A DNA stretch of 10,367 nucleotides from Alphaproteobacteria bacterium (GTDB lineage Bacteria; Pseudomonadota; Alphaproteobacteria; SHVP01). Under the pieces are notes generated by a model. The model was not told the DNA's origin. It saw only the letters and a list, made by a program, of their open reading frames with translations, and ran no database searches. A program made the position numbers and the translations under genes. The stretch spans positions 1 through 10,367 of the forward strand of contig JAPKDI010000028.1 in NCBI GenBank assembly GCA_026421105.1, written 5' to 3'. How positions within the stretch are numbered: position 1 is the stretch's first letter; every line of letters starts with the position of its first letter. Positions 1 through 6,586 of the stretch are shown in pieces.

Positions 1-467
1 GCGGACGACCCCAGAATTGGCATGCCACGCTCGAGTGACTGACGGGTCATTTCATTGTGGAACACACCAGCGTTCAACAACATGTCGAGTGTGCCGATCT
101 TGGTAGAGTTTTTGAGCACGAACGGCGCAACATTCTTGAACATCGGGTGATCCGCGCGGAACGGGGCAACCGTTGAAAACGGCAGATCGTTGTCGAAGAT
201 GACGGCTTTGATGATGTCGTGCTTCCAGGGCTCGATAATCTGGATCTCTTTCAACAGATCATAGTTCGAGAACATGCCCGATGGTTTTTCGAAAGACCGA
301 TCCTTTGCCGAAAATATGGCCTTAATCGAGGCCTCTGAATTCCCGACAATGGCATAGGCCACATCGAGCGGAATAACGGCAACTCCGCCTTCGGCAATAA
401 CGTCGACCACTTGTTTCGACTGTGCGACGACATCGTCCTGTTTAAGCCGGGTCTGCTTTTCCGCCAT
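1..467 (-). CDS. YrdC/Sua5/YciO-fold protein, divergent paralogue (3' end cut by window edge)
   Basis: An ATG at 467-465 opens a frame of 155 codons that runs without a stop to the left edge, so the C-terminus is missing. A GGAG lies about 10 bases upstream of the start. The protein matches the YrdC layout: a helix, then GGVAVIPLDVAYAI (residues 27-40) where TsaC/Sua5 has a GGxVxxPTxTxYGLG strand, then IFSAKDRSFEKP (51-62) where the family has the KxR...KP nucleotide-binding loop, and finally GMPILGSS at the edge, just where the family's S-x-S-A-N motif should begin. YrdC proteins make or transfer threonylcarbamoyl-AMP during tRNA t6A synthesis, or serve as the carbamoyl-adenylate domain of HypF. 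Several hallmark residues are changed (PLDVAYAIV in place of PTxTxYGLG; no VRxP motif before the SSA segment), so this is probably not the housekeeping Sua5. It is the last visible gene of the hyuAB operon, 28 bases after the amidohydrolase stop. Function in this operon is unknown. Confidence 0.8.
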   Translation of the reverse strand, partial: MAEKQTRLKQDDVVAQSKQVVDVIAEGGVAVIPLDVAYAIVGNSEASIKAIFSAKDRSFEKPSGMFSNYDLLKEIQIIEPWKHDIIKAVIFDNDLPFSTVAPFRADHPMFKNVAPFVLKNSTKIGTLDMLLNAGVFHNEMTRQSLERGMPILGSS

Positions 468-495
468 GGTGTTCGTACTCCGTTACTAGTGAAAG

Positions 496-1149
496 TTACT
501 CTGCGGCTTGGGTTTGGGTACCGACCCGCGCGAGGTATTCGATGGTCTCTTTTTCGGTGACGACATCCGCATATTTCGCGTTCATGTCGAACAGATTGGC
601 CTCGTGGGGACGTTCGTCACGATCACCACATGCTTCGCCCACAACGATCGGACGGAAGCCGTAGGACACCGTATCAATACACGTGGCACGAATGCAGCCA
701 CTGGTGGTCAGGCCGGTGAGGATCAGGGTATCGATCCCCGCTGCCGTGAGCGTGGACGAGAGGGTTGTACCAAAGAAGGCACTGGGATACTGCTTGGAAA
801 TTACCAGCTCGTCCTCTTTGGGTTCCAAGCCCTTAGGCCAGGCGCCCATTGGGCCACCTTGCTCCATGATATGGAGCGTTGGAACTTTTTTGATGAACAT
901 CCCGCCGTTGATGCCACCTTTGGTGAAGACGACGTTGGTATAAATGACTGGAACGCGCGAGCGGCGAGCCGCATCACGAATGCGGATACCTGACGCCAGT
1001 GCATCATCGACACCGGCATAGAGCGGGGAGGACTTGTCGAAGTAAGCTTCGACATAATCAATCAAAATGAGTGCGGGACGCTCGCCAAAGCCGAGGCGCT
1101 TGTTGTACCCAGCGCCTTCGTAATCGTCGTCGAGGTTTTGCTCGGCCAT
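496..1149 (-). CDS. Isochorismatase-family cysteine amidohydrolase, N-carbamoylsarcosine amidase-like
   Basis: The protein has 217 residues, a normal length for this family. It has the alpha/beta isochorismatase-like hydrolase fold with a visible Asp-Lys-Cys triad: D31 in ALILIDYVEAYF, K119 in LVISKQYPSAFFGT, and C152 in GLTTSGCIRATCID, where the TTSGC segment holds the nucleophile. The N-terminal YNKRLGFGERPALILIDY block is the type seen in N-carbamoylsarcosine amidase and maleamate amidase rather than in nicotinamidase or true isochorismatase. Such enzymes hydrolyse N-carbamoyl or terminal amide groups to release ammonia (and CO2 from carbamoyl groups) in the cytoplasm. Known creatinine catabolism pairs an ATP-dependent HyuAB-type N-methylhydantoinase with N-carbamoylsarcosine amidase, and that pairing is reproduced here. 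The start has AAGGGA about 10 bases upstream and lies 17 bases after the lyase stop. The exact substrate cannot be read from sequence; maleamate- or ureido-acid-type substrates are alternatives. Confidence 0.9.
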   Translation of the reverse strand: MAEQNLDDDYEGAGYNKRLGFGERPALILIDYVEAYFDKSSPLYAGVDDALASGIRIRDAARRSRVPVIYTNVVFTKGGINGGMFIKKVPTLHIMEQGGPMGAWPKGLEPKEDELVISKQYPSAFFGTTLSSTLTAAGIDTLILTGLTTSGCIRATCIDTVSYGFRPIVVGEACGDRDERPHEANLFDMNAKYADVVTEKETIEYLARVGTQTQAAE

Positions 1150-1166
1150 TTGCGCTTTCCCTTGAA

Positions 1167-2093
1167 CTAACTAGATTTGGCTTGGCGCCGCAGATCCGCG
1201 GCGGGGTCGTCATCCGCCATGGTGTCGATGCCCCATTTCTCTTCAAACGCCCAGACGTCGGGAAAACCCATGAGGGTGTGCATCTCTAGTCCGGGCATCA
1301 GCGGTACTTCGATGTCAGCAGTGGATCCCTTTGTCTTGAGCGTGGTGAAGACGCTCTTGATCGAGTGTGCCGCCGCAGCAAACGCCGTCCCGGGGTAGAT
1401 CGCGAATGCGTAGCCGAGTTCTTTGAGCGTCTCTGAAGCAACCACCGGCGTCAGGCCAACGTCTGAAATATTGATCATCAGTGGTTGGTCGAACCGCCTG
1501 GCAATGATTTCCATTTCCTCTAAAGAGATCGGGGCCTCAACAAAGAGAACATCGGCGCCCGCCTCAGCGTATGCCTCGGCCCGACGGCATGCGCTGTCGA
1601 GGCCTTCGTTGGCCCGGCTATCGGTGCGCGCGATAACGAGAAAATCTGAATCTTGCTTGGCATCGACCGCAACTTTGATCCGCATGACCATGTCTTGGGT
1701 CGAGACCAATTGTTTGCCGGGTGTGTGGCCGCATTTTTTGGGGTCGGCTTGGTCCTCGATGTGCAGGCCGCACGCACCCGCTGCCTCGTACCCACGGACG
1801 GTTTGGGCAATGTTGAGCAAGCCGCCGTAGCCAGTATCGGCGTCGGCAATAAGGGGTGTCGTAGTCCCCGAAGCGATGTGGCCAACACGTGTGACCATGT
1901 CGCGGTAGCTGGCGAGCCCGGCATCAGCGACGCCAAGATATGACGCCACCGCGCCATAGCCCGTCATGTAAATGCCAGGAAATCCCATGCTATCGGCAAT
2001 GCGCGCTGAGATCATGTCGTAGACGCCTGGTGCTACGAAGAAATCCCGTGCTCGAACTCGGGCCGCAAGAGTTTTGCGCTTCTCTGCCGACAT
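1167..2093 (-). CDS. Isocitrate lyase/PEP mutase-superfamily lyase (methylisocitrate or dimethylmalate lyase-like)
   Basis: This is a protein of 308 residues with a TIM-barrel. Key motifs are ADADTGYGG (83-91; D84 and D86 are the likely Mg2+ ligands), HIEDQADPKKCGHTPGK (111-127) with catalytic C121, and IARTDSR (154-160). The KKCGH cysteine is the acid/base of C-C lyases (isocitrate, 2-methylisocitrate and 2,3-dimethylmalate lyases) and is normally absent from PEP mutase and oxaloacetate decarboxylase members, so a lyase is favoured; products would be pyruvate or glyoxylate plus a carboxylate. The usual N-x-TEFGxTP stretch is NISDVGLTP here (208-216), suggesting an altered substrate pocket. 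A longer frame begins at 2156, but the ATG at 2093 is chosen: it has an AGGGAAGG site just upstream, the protein starts where family members do (SAEKRKTLAARVRARDFF), and the extra 21 codons fall in a hairpin-containing spacer. It lies third in the hyuAB operon. Confidence 0.9.
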   Translation of the reverse strand: MSAEKRKTLAARVRARDFFVAPGVYDMISARIADSMGFPGIYMTGYGAVASYLGVADAGLASYRDMVTRVGHIASGTTTPLIADADTGYGGLLNIAQTVRGYEAAGACGLHIEDQADPKKCGHTPGKQLVSTQDMVMRIKVAVDAKQDSDFLVIARTDSRANEGLDSACRRAEAYAEAGADVLFVEAPISLEEMEIIARRFDQPLMINISDVGLTPVVASETLKELGYAFAIYPGTAFAAAAHSIKSVFTTLKTKGSTADIEVPLMPGLEMHTLMGFPDVWAFEEKWGIDTMADDDPAADLRRQAKSS

Positions 2094-2095
2094 AA

Positions 2096-2106
2096 CTTCC
2101 TTCCCT
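2096..2106 (-). promoter_or_regulatory. Ribosome binding site deciding the lyase start
   Basis: Read on the minus strand, the bases before the ATG at 2093 are AGGGAAGGAAGTT, a purine-rich Shine-Dalgarno stretch at good spacing. The in-frame upstream ATG at 2156 lies inside the right arm of a perfect hairpin and has no comparable site, which favours the downstream start. Confidence 0.7.
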
Positions 2107-2133
2107 GGGCACGCCGAAGGCCGCCCCACAGAC

Positions 2134-2158
2134 GCGTGGCGCCACTTGGGCGCCACGC
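2134..2158 (-). promoter_or_regulatory. Perfect 10-bp intercistronic hairpin
   Basis: The arms GCGTGGCGCC (2134-2143) and GGCGCCACGC (2149-2158) are exact reverse complements around a 5-base loop. The element sits in the 108-base gap between the hyuB-like stop and the lyase start. There is no U-tract on the minus-strand 3' side, so it is not an intrinsic terminator. A weaker hairpin lies just upstream in the transcript (CCGGG 2171-2175 with CCCGG 2182-2186). Likely roles, by inference, are protection of the upstream mRNA from 3' exonucleases, processing, or partial polarity. The pairing is seen directly; the role is not. Confidence 0.6.
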
Positions 2159-2201
2159 AATCTCTTGGTCCCGGGGTAATTCCCGGTATGTAGGCCTTCG
2201 A

Positions 2202-4103
2202 CTACTCGGCGGCTTCGCGGAGCTTCTGTGCTGCCACCTGGTGCCATTTCTGGAACACTGGTGCGGCAGGTGGATCGAAGCTGGTTTCGGCTTTGCACCG
2301 GGCCTTGAGCTCGGCAATGGTCCCGCCAAAGTTGAACAACTTGATTTCGCCACGCTCTTTCGTGAGCTTAGCCCGAAGGGTCACAGTTGCTTTCTCATCG
2401 ACAGAAAGATCGCTGTTCAGCACGACGCCGTAACGCTTGGCGCCGTCAACCGATACAAGGCCACGATCGACGTCCTTCGCAACACGCTCGGCCGGCCGTT
2501 TGAACGGGTCACCCCATCCACCGCCACCCCAGGTGTTGAAGTAAAGGATATCGCCCTCTTCAACCTTGATGTGATCCTTTTTCGACGGCATCAACTCTTC
2601 GGTGCCGTCGGCACGAACCATCAGCTTGTTGCTGCGTCCGCCCGGCAGACCGCCATTCACTCCCCACGGATAGGTGAGCCATCGATCATCGTGGATCGAG
2701 ATTTCACCCGGCTCTAGGAAGCGATAGCCGGTCGAGATGCCGTTACCGCCACGGTGCAGGCCAGGCCCACCCGAGTCGGTGATCGACTTGTAAATATCGA
2801 TCCGGAGTGGGAAGTAGCTCTCCAAGTATTCGCACGGCACGTTGGTGAACGACGGCCACAAGGAGTGCCCATCGGCGCCATCTCCAACCGGACGGCCTGG
2901 AATGCCACCAAAACCGATTTGGTATAGCTGATACCACTCACCGTTCTTGTCGTAGCCCGAGTACATAAAGTGTGGGCTATCGGAGAACCCGGCTGCGTTC
3001 AACGCATCCGGTGCGCCCTGACCAAGCAGGCCACCCATGATGTCGAAGATGCGTCCGAGCATATGAGTCCGGCAGGAAAGCGCCGCCGGCTTCATCGGCT
3101 TGAGGATCGTGCCCGCTGGGATCGTCACATCGACGAGGTCATAGAACCCATCGTTAAAGAGGATCTGCGGATCAAAGATGTTGATGGTGAAAGCACCGAG
3201 GAACATCTTGAACATTTCCTCGTTGAGATAGAAGTTTATCGAACTCTTCGATTGCGGATCAGTCCCTGTAAAGTCGAAGTAAGCGACCTCGCCTTTACGC
3301 TCAACGCTACACGCGATCTTGTAAGGGCCAGTGCCGATACCGTCATCGCAAATGTAGTCCTCGAAGTACGCCTTCTTCTCGGGAATAACCATCTTGATGA
3401 TGGCGCCCATGGCCCGCTTGTTACGATCGAGCATTTGCTCCATGGCTTCGATGTAGATATCGACGCCAAAGCGCTCCGCGATCTCGATGCAACGCCGCTC
3501 TGCGGTGCGCAGCCCGGCGATTAGGGCGTTGAAGTCAGCCCTATTCCAATGCGGCAGGCGGCAGTTGTGCAAGATAAGATCGAGCACTTCCTTATTGAGC
3601 TTGCCTTTGCGGTAGATCTTTGTCGGCGGGATCATGATCCCTTCTTCGTAGATCTGATTCGCATCGACCGGGAGGCTCCCTGGCACTTTACCGCCGATAT
3701 CGGTCATGTGACCAAACATGGCGGACCAGGAAATGACCCTGTGTTGGTAGTAGATCGGCTGCAACACGAGCCAGTCGGGAAGATGGCTGATCGCGCCACG
3801 ACACTCATAGGGATCGTTGGTCAGGAAGATGTCGCCTTCCTCGATGTCCCCATTGTAGCCGTTGATGAACCCGTAGATGAACGAACCGAACTGACCAACG
3901 ACCATCTTGCCGTCGTTATTCGCGATCATCGGGAATTCATCATGCTGTTCACGAATGCCCGGCGACATCGCCGTACGGAACAACACTGCGTCCATTTCCC
4001 AACGCGCATTCTTAAGCGCGTTCTCGATCAGGTCGAGCGTAACAAGGTCGACCTTGACCTTCTTGAAGGGCTTCTTGTTACCTTGAATGATATTTGCTGA
4101 CAT
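2202..4103 (-). CDS. hyuB: Hydantoinase B/oxoprolinase-family subunit B
   Basis: A 633-residue protein of the Hydantoinase_B family, slightly longer than most stand-alone B subunits (about 520-600). Diagnostic segments are TNDPYECRGAISHLPDW (95-111), FGHMTDIGGKVPGS (130-143), EEGIMIPPTKIY (153-164), DFTGTDPQSKSSINF (277-291), GGPGLHRGGNGI (445-456) and the glycine-rich NTWGGGGWGDP (523-533). Together with HyuA it forms a cytoplasmic complex that opens a cyclic amide using ATP; relatives act on hydantoins, N-methylhydantoin, 5-oxoproline and caprolactam, and the acetone carboxylase large subunit is also homologous. The ATG at 4103 has a GGGAGAG site upstream and lies 14 bases past the HyuA stop, so the two are surely cotranscribed. 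The residues after about 535 (DPPAAPVFQKW and a Lys/Glu-rich helix) are less conserved. Family membership is certain; the substrate is not. Confidence 0.95.
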   Translation of the reverse strand: MSANIIQGNKKPFKKVKVDLVTLDLIENALKNARWEMDAVLFRTAMSPGIREQHDEFPMIANNDGKMVVGQFGSFIYGFINGYNGDIEEGDIFLTNDPYECRGAISHLPDWLVLQPIYYQHRVISWSAMFGHMTDIGGKVPGSLPVDANQIYEEGIMIPPTKIYRKGKLNKEVLDLILHNCRLPHWNRADFNALIAGLRTAERRCIEIAERFGVDIYIEAMEQMLDRNKRAMGAIIKMVIPEKKAYFEDYICDDGIGTGPYKIACSVERKGEVAYFDFTGTDPQSKSSINFYLNEEMFKMFLGAFTINIFDPQILFNDGFYDLVDVTIPAGTILKPMKPAALSCRTHMLGRIFDIMGGLLGQGAPDALNAAGFSDSPHFMYSGYDKNGEWYQLYQIGFGGIPGRPVGDGADGHSLWPSFTNVPCEYLESYFPLRIDIYKSITDSGGPGLHRGGNGISTGYRFLEPGEISIHDDRWLTYPWGVNGGLPGGRSNKLMVRADGTEELMPSKKDHIKVEEGDILYFNTWGGGGWGDPFKRPAERVAKDVDRGLVSVDGAKRYGVVLNSDLSVDEKATVTLRAKLTKERGEIKLFNFGGTIAELKARCKAETSFDPPAAPVFQKWHQVAAQKLREAAE

Positions 4104-4117
4104 TTTCGCTCTCCCTG

Positions 4118-6388
4118 CTACCGACGTTTCGCTTTGGCGGACTTGGCTCTCTTAGAAGACTTAGCCTTCTTGGCCACGGATTTTTTAGCCACGGATTTTT
4201 TAGCCACAGATTTTCTTGCCGTGGACTTTCTTGCCGTGGACTTTCTTGCCGTGGACTTACGCGCGGAGGCCTTCTTCTTCGCGGCGGGACGTCTAGCCCC
4301 GCTCCGCGCCTTGGCCTTACTAGCCCCGGTCTTACGAACCGGGCGGATAAGGATGTTGCCGTAAGTGTCGACCGTTCCTTGATGGTCCGGAAGGATCAGT
4401 GTGGTCGAGTCCATTTCCTCGACGATGGCCGGGCCGGAAATCTTGTGACCGGCCAAAAGCTTGGACCTGTCGTAGATATTGGCCTTCCGGTTCTTGCCCT
4501 CGAAGTAGATCTTCGTGGTGCTGGTCACCGCGTTCGTGGGTTCGCCCCGACCGTTTCCGACCTTTTCGGCCTTCACCTTGGTGGCTTTTCCCTGCTGGAT
4601 CGCCCGCAAGTTCACCAGTTCGTGGTCATGCTCGAGCGCGAAGGTAAACATTTGCTCATGGACCTTGTCGAACTGCTTGGAGATACCCTTGAGACCCTCT
4701 TTTGGGAGCTTCTTGGGATCCATTTCGATCGTCAACACGAGGCCCTGACCGTGATACCGAACATCGATTTCGTAGCTAGTCGATTGCTCGGCCACAGGCA
4801 CGCCCTCGGCGTTGAGCTCAGTTGCGGCCAGTTTGGCCAGGTCTTTCAGGATACCCGTGACTTCCTTGTCGCTGGTCTCGCTGAAGTTCCGGATAAACGA
4901 GCGCGAAGATTCATCACGGATACGCGTGGTGGCATCACCGTAAGCGCACAACACGCCTGGCCCTGGCGGAATAATCACTGGCCAAGAGCCCATCAGTTTG
5001 CCGAGGGCGTTGCCGTGTAACGGTCCGGCGCCGCCAAAGGCGATGAGCGCGAAGTCGCGTGGATCGAAACCTTGCTCGACAGACACCAAACGAAGGGCGC
5101 CGAACATGTTTTCGTTGACGATGTTGTAGATGCCTTCAGCCGCATCGAGGACCGTGAGGTCCATCGTGCCCGCGACCTTTTCGATCGACTTGAGGGAGAG
5201 TTCCGGCTTCATCGCCATATCACCGCCCAGTTTGGCGGCGCCTGGCAGGTAACCCAGCGCAATGTTGGCATCGGTCACTGTCGGCTCTTCGCCGCCCTTA
5301 CCGTATGCTGCAGGGCCTGGGTTCGCGCCGGCCGACTGCGGCCCGACACGCAACGCTTTGGTGAGTTCCGGTGAGTAGGCGATCGAACCGCCACCAGCAC
5401 CAACCGTCCGAACATCGATTGATGATGCACGAACCGTTACATCAGCAACGCGCGTTTCACGCCGCTTGTGTGCCGCACCGTTTTGCACCAACGCCACGTC
5501 GGTAGAAGTGCCGCCCATGTCGAAGGTGAGAAGGTTCTTGTAGCCCGCTTGCCCGGCAATCCAAATCGCGCCGGCAACGCCGCCCGCGGGACCGCTCATC
5601 AGCAAGTTAACGGGTGTGTTCTCGGCCGCCTCGACCGAGGCCAAACCACCATCTGAACGAAGCACGTGAAGCTGCACGTCTTTCATCCGGCGCTTAAGTT
5701 CGGTGTGGAGGTTCCTAATGTACTTGGAGACAACCGGGCGAACATAGGAGTTCACAACAGTGGTTTCGGTACGCTCGTATTCCTGCATCTCCGGAATGAT
5801 TTCCGAGGAAATCGAAATGGGAATATCTGGGAAGACTTTTTGCGCAACCTTGCGGGCCTTGACCTCGTGATCACCATTCGAGAACGAATTGATGAACGAG
5901 ATCGTGAGTGCCTCAATATCCTGTCGTTTCTTAAGACCGCGAAGCTTCTGCTCTAGGTCAGCCTCGTCGAGTTTGCGAACCACATCGCCGCGCGCGCCAA
6001 CGCGCTCTTCGGCTTCAATGGTGCACTCAAGCGGGGCGAGCGGGTCGGTCTTGTTAAAGATAACCCAGCCACCAAGGCCGCCCGGTACATAGGAGCGCGC
6101 AATCTGCAGCACTTGTCCGTAGCCCTTTGTGGTGATCAAGCCAACGCGCGCACCGGCGCCCGTTAGGACTGTGTTGGTCGCGACTGTGGTGCCGTGCATC
6201 ACGTGCGTGATCTGCTCAGGATCAATTCCGGCCTTGCTGCACACCCGCTCAATTCCGTTGAGCACCCCCTTGGAGGAATCCTCCGGTGTCGACGGCACTT
6301 TTGCAGTGTGCGTTGAACCGTTCTTCTCGTTAATCAACAGCAGATCGGTGAAGGTTCCCCCCACATCGACCCCGAGGCGATAAGGCAT
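4118..6388 (-). CDS. hyuA: Hydantoinase/oxoprolinase subunit A with a histone H1-like basic C-terminal tail
   Basis: A protein of 756 residues. It opens with the Hydant_A_N phosphate-binding motif LGVDVGGTFTDLLLINEK (5-22), followed by HGTTVATNTVLTGAGARVGLITTKG (65-89), LLMSGPAGGVAGA (262-274), the second ATPase-like motif TFDMGGTSTDVAL (288-300), GAGGGSIA (330-337) and AFGGAGPLHG (450-459). This is the actin-like ATP-binding subunit that drives amide-ring opening with HyuB. The catalytic part ends near residue 684 (GNILIRPVRK), the normal family end. About 70 further residues consist almost only of K, A, R, S, T and V, including four RKSTA/ARKST-type and three KSVAK units, an addition I do not know as standard for this family. 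The reading frame continues cleanly through it to a TAG at 4118-4120, 14 bases before hyuB. The start at 6388 has a GGGAGAG site upstream. It is the first gene after the promoter at 6483-6511. Confidence 0.95.
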   Translation of the reverse strand: MPYRLGVDVGGTFTDLLLINEKNGSTHTAKVPSTPEDSSKGVLNGIERVCSKAGIDPEQITHVMHGTTVATNTVLTGAGARVGLITTKGYGQVLQIARSYVPGGLGGWVIFNKTDPLAPLECTIEAEERVGARGDVVRKLDEADLEQKLRGLKKRQDIEALTISFINSFSNGDHEVKARKVAQKVFPDIPISISSEIIPEMQEYERTETTVVNSYVRPVVSKYIRNLHTELKRRMKDVQLHVLRSDGGLASVEAAENTPVNLLMSGPAGGVAGAIWIAGQAGYKNLLTFDMGGTSTDVALVQNGAAHKRRETRVADVTVRASSIDVRTVGAGGGSIAYSPELTKALRVGPQSAGANPGPAAYGKGGEEPTVTDANIALGYLPGAAKLGGDMAMKPELSLKSIEKVAGTMDLTVLDAAEGIYNIVNENMFGALRLVSVEQGFDPRDFALIAFGGAGPLHGNALGKLMGSWPVIIPPGPGVLCAYGDATTRIRDESSRSFIRNFSETSDKEVTGILKDLAKLAATELNAEGVPVAEQSTSYEIDVRYHGQGLVLTIEMDPKKLPKEGLKGISKQFDKVHEQMFTFALEHDHELVNLRAIQQGKATKVKAEKVGNGRGEPTNAVTSTTKIYFEGKNRKANIYDRSKLLAGHKISGPAIVEEMDSTTLILPDHQGTVDTYGNILIRPVRKTGASKAKARSGARRPAAKKKASARKSTARKSTARKSTARKSVAKKSVAKKSVAKKAKSSKRAKSAKAKRR
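4173..4262 (-). repeat. 15-bp tandem repeats inside the 3' end of hyuA
   Basis: Six consecutive 15-base units are visible. Two identical copies on the + strand read GCCACGGATTTTTTA (4173-4187, 4188-4202), one is intermediate (4203-4217), two identical copies read GCCGTGGACTTTCTT (4218-4232, 4233-4247), and the last diverges at its end (4248-4262). On the coding strand they give KSVAK-type and KSTAR-type pentapeptides. Being a multiple of three, copy-number change would keep the frame, so strains may differ in tail length. Confidence 0.95.
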
Positions 6389-6586
6389 TCAATTCTCTCC
6401 CTGAGTTATCGGTGGACGGCGCTTACCGTCCGACTCGTTTTGGCGACAGACGACCTGCCCATCCATTCGTTTATTAAGGCGAACTATCGTTTTGTTGCCC
6501 CGCCGTGTCAACTGGAGGGGCGCCGGGAGAAGCCCGGTTTTCAACGGCTTACCACCCATCAAGACGGGCGATTGGAGGCCGACACA
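6389..6586 (-). other. Spacer between the permease and hyuA, holding the hyu promoter and leader
   Basis: No gene is seen in these 198 bases. They contain the promoter described separately, a small hairpin in the presumed leader (GGACGG 6414-6419 pairing with CCGTCC 6426-6431) and another (CCGGG 6523-6527 with CCCGG 6533-6537) just upstream of the -35 box. No good minus-strand terminator follows the permease stop, so transcripts of the transporter genes may read into hyuA. Confidence 0.5.
6483..6511 (-). promoter_or_regulatory. Sigma70-type promoter of the hyuAB operon
   Basis: On the minus strand a perfect -35 box TTGACA (6511-6506) is followed by exactly 17 bases and then GATAGT (6488-6483), which matches TATAAT at four of six positions. 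Transcription would begin near 6475, giving a leader of roughly 85-90 bases before the hyuA ATG at 6388. The position directly ahead of the first catabolic gene and the ideal spacing make this the likely operon promoter. No transcript evidence is available here. Confidence 0.6.

Noticed and set aside
508..993. + strand open frame of 161 codons
   Set aside because: Antisense to the isochorismatase-family gene, whose catalytic triad is intact; no domain visible.
2094..2156. N-terminal extension of the lyase from an ATG at 2156
   Set aside because: No ribosome binding site, the extension does not resemble family N-termini, and it runs through the intercistronic hairpin; the ATG at 2093 has a good site.
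2136..4100. Three + strand open frames of 180-195 codons (2136-2717, 2970-3524, 3549-4100)
   Set aside because: All are antisense to hyuB, show no recognisable domains and arise from its codon pattern.
4173..4262. Tandem repeats considered as a CRISPR array or intergenic satellite
   Set aside because: Units are contiguous 15-mers with no spacers and lie in frame inside hyuA.
4094..5020. Long + strand open frame (308 codons) with repeats of Gly-Leu-Ser-Cys-Arg type
   Set aside because: It is antisense to hyuA and its repeats are the complement of the KSTAR/KSVAK minisatellite. HyuA has unmistakable family motifs over the same bases.
6523..6541. Hairpin CCGGG/CCCGG followed by TTTT on the + strand
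   Set aside because: The U-tract is on the wrong strand to terminate the permease transcript, and no + strand gene precedes it.
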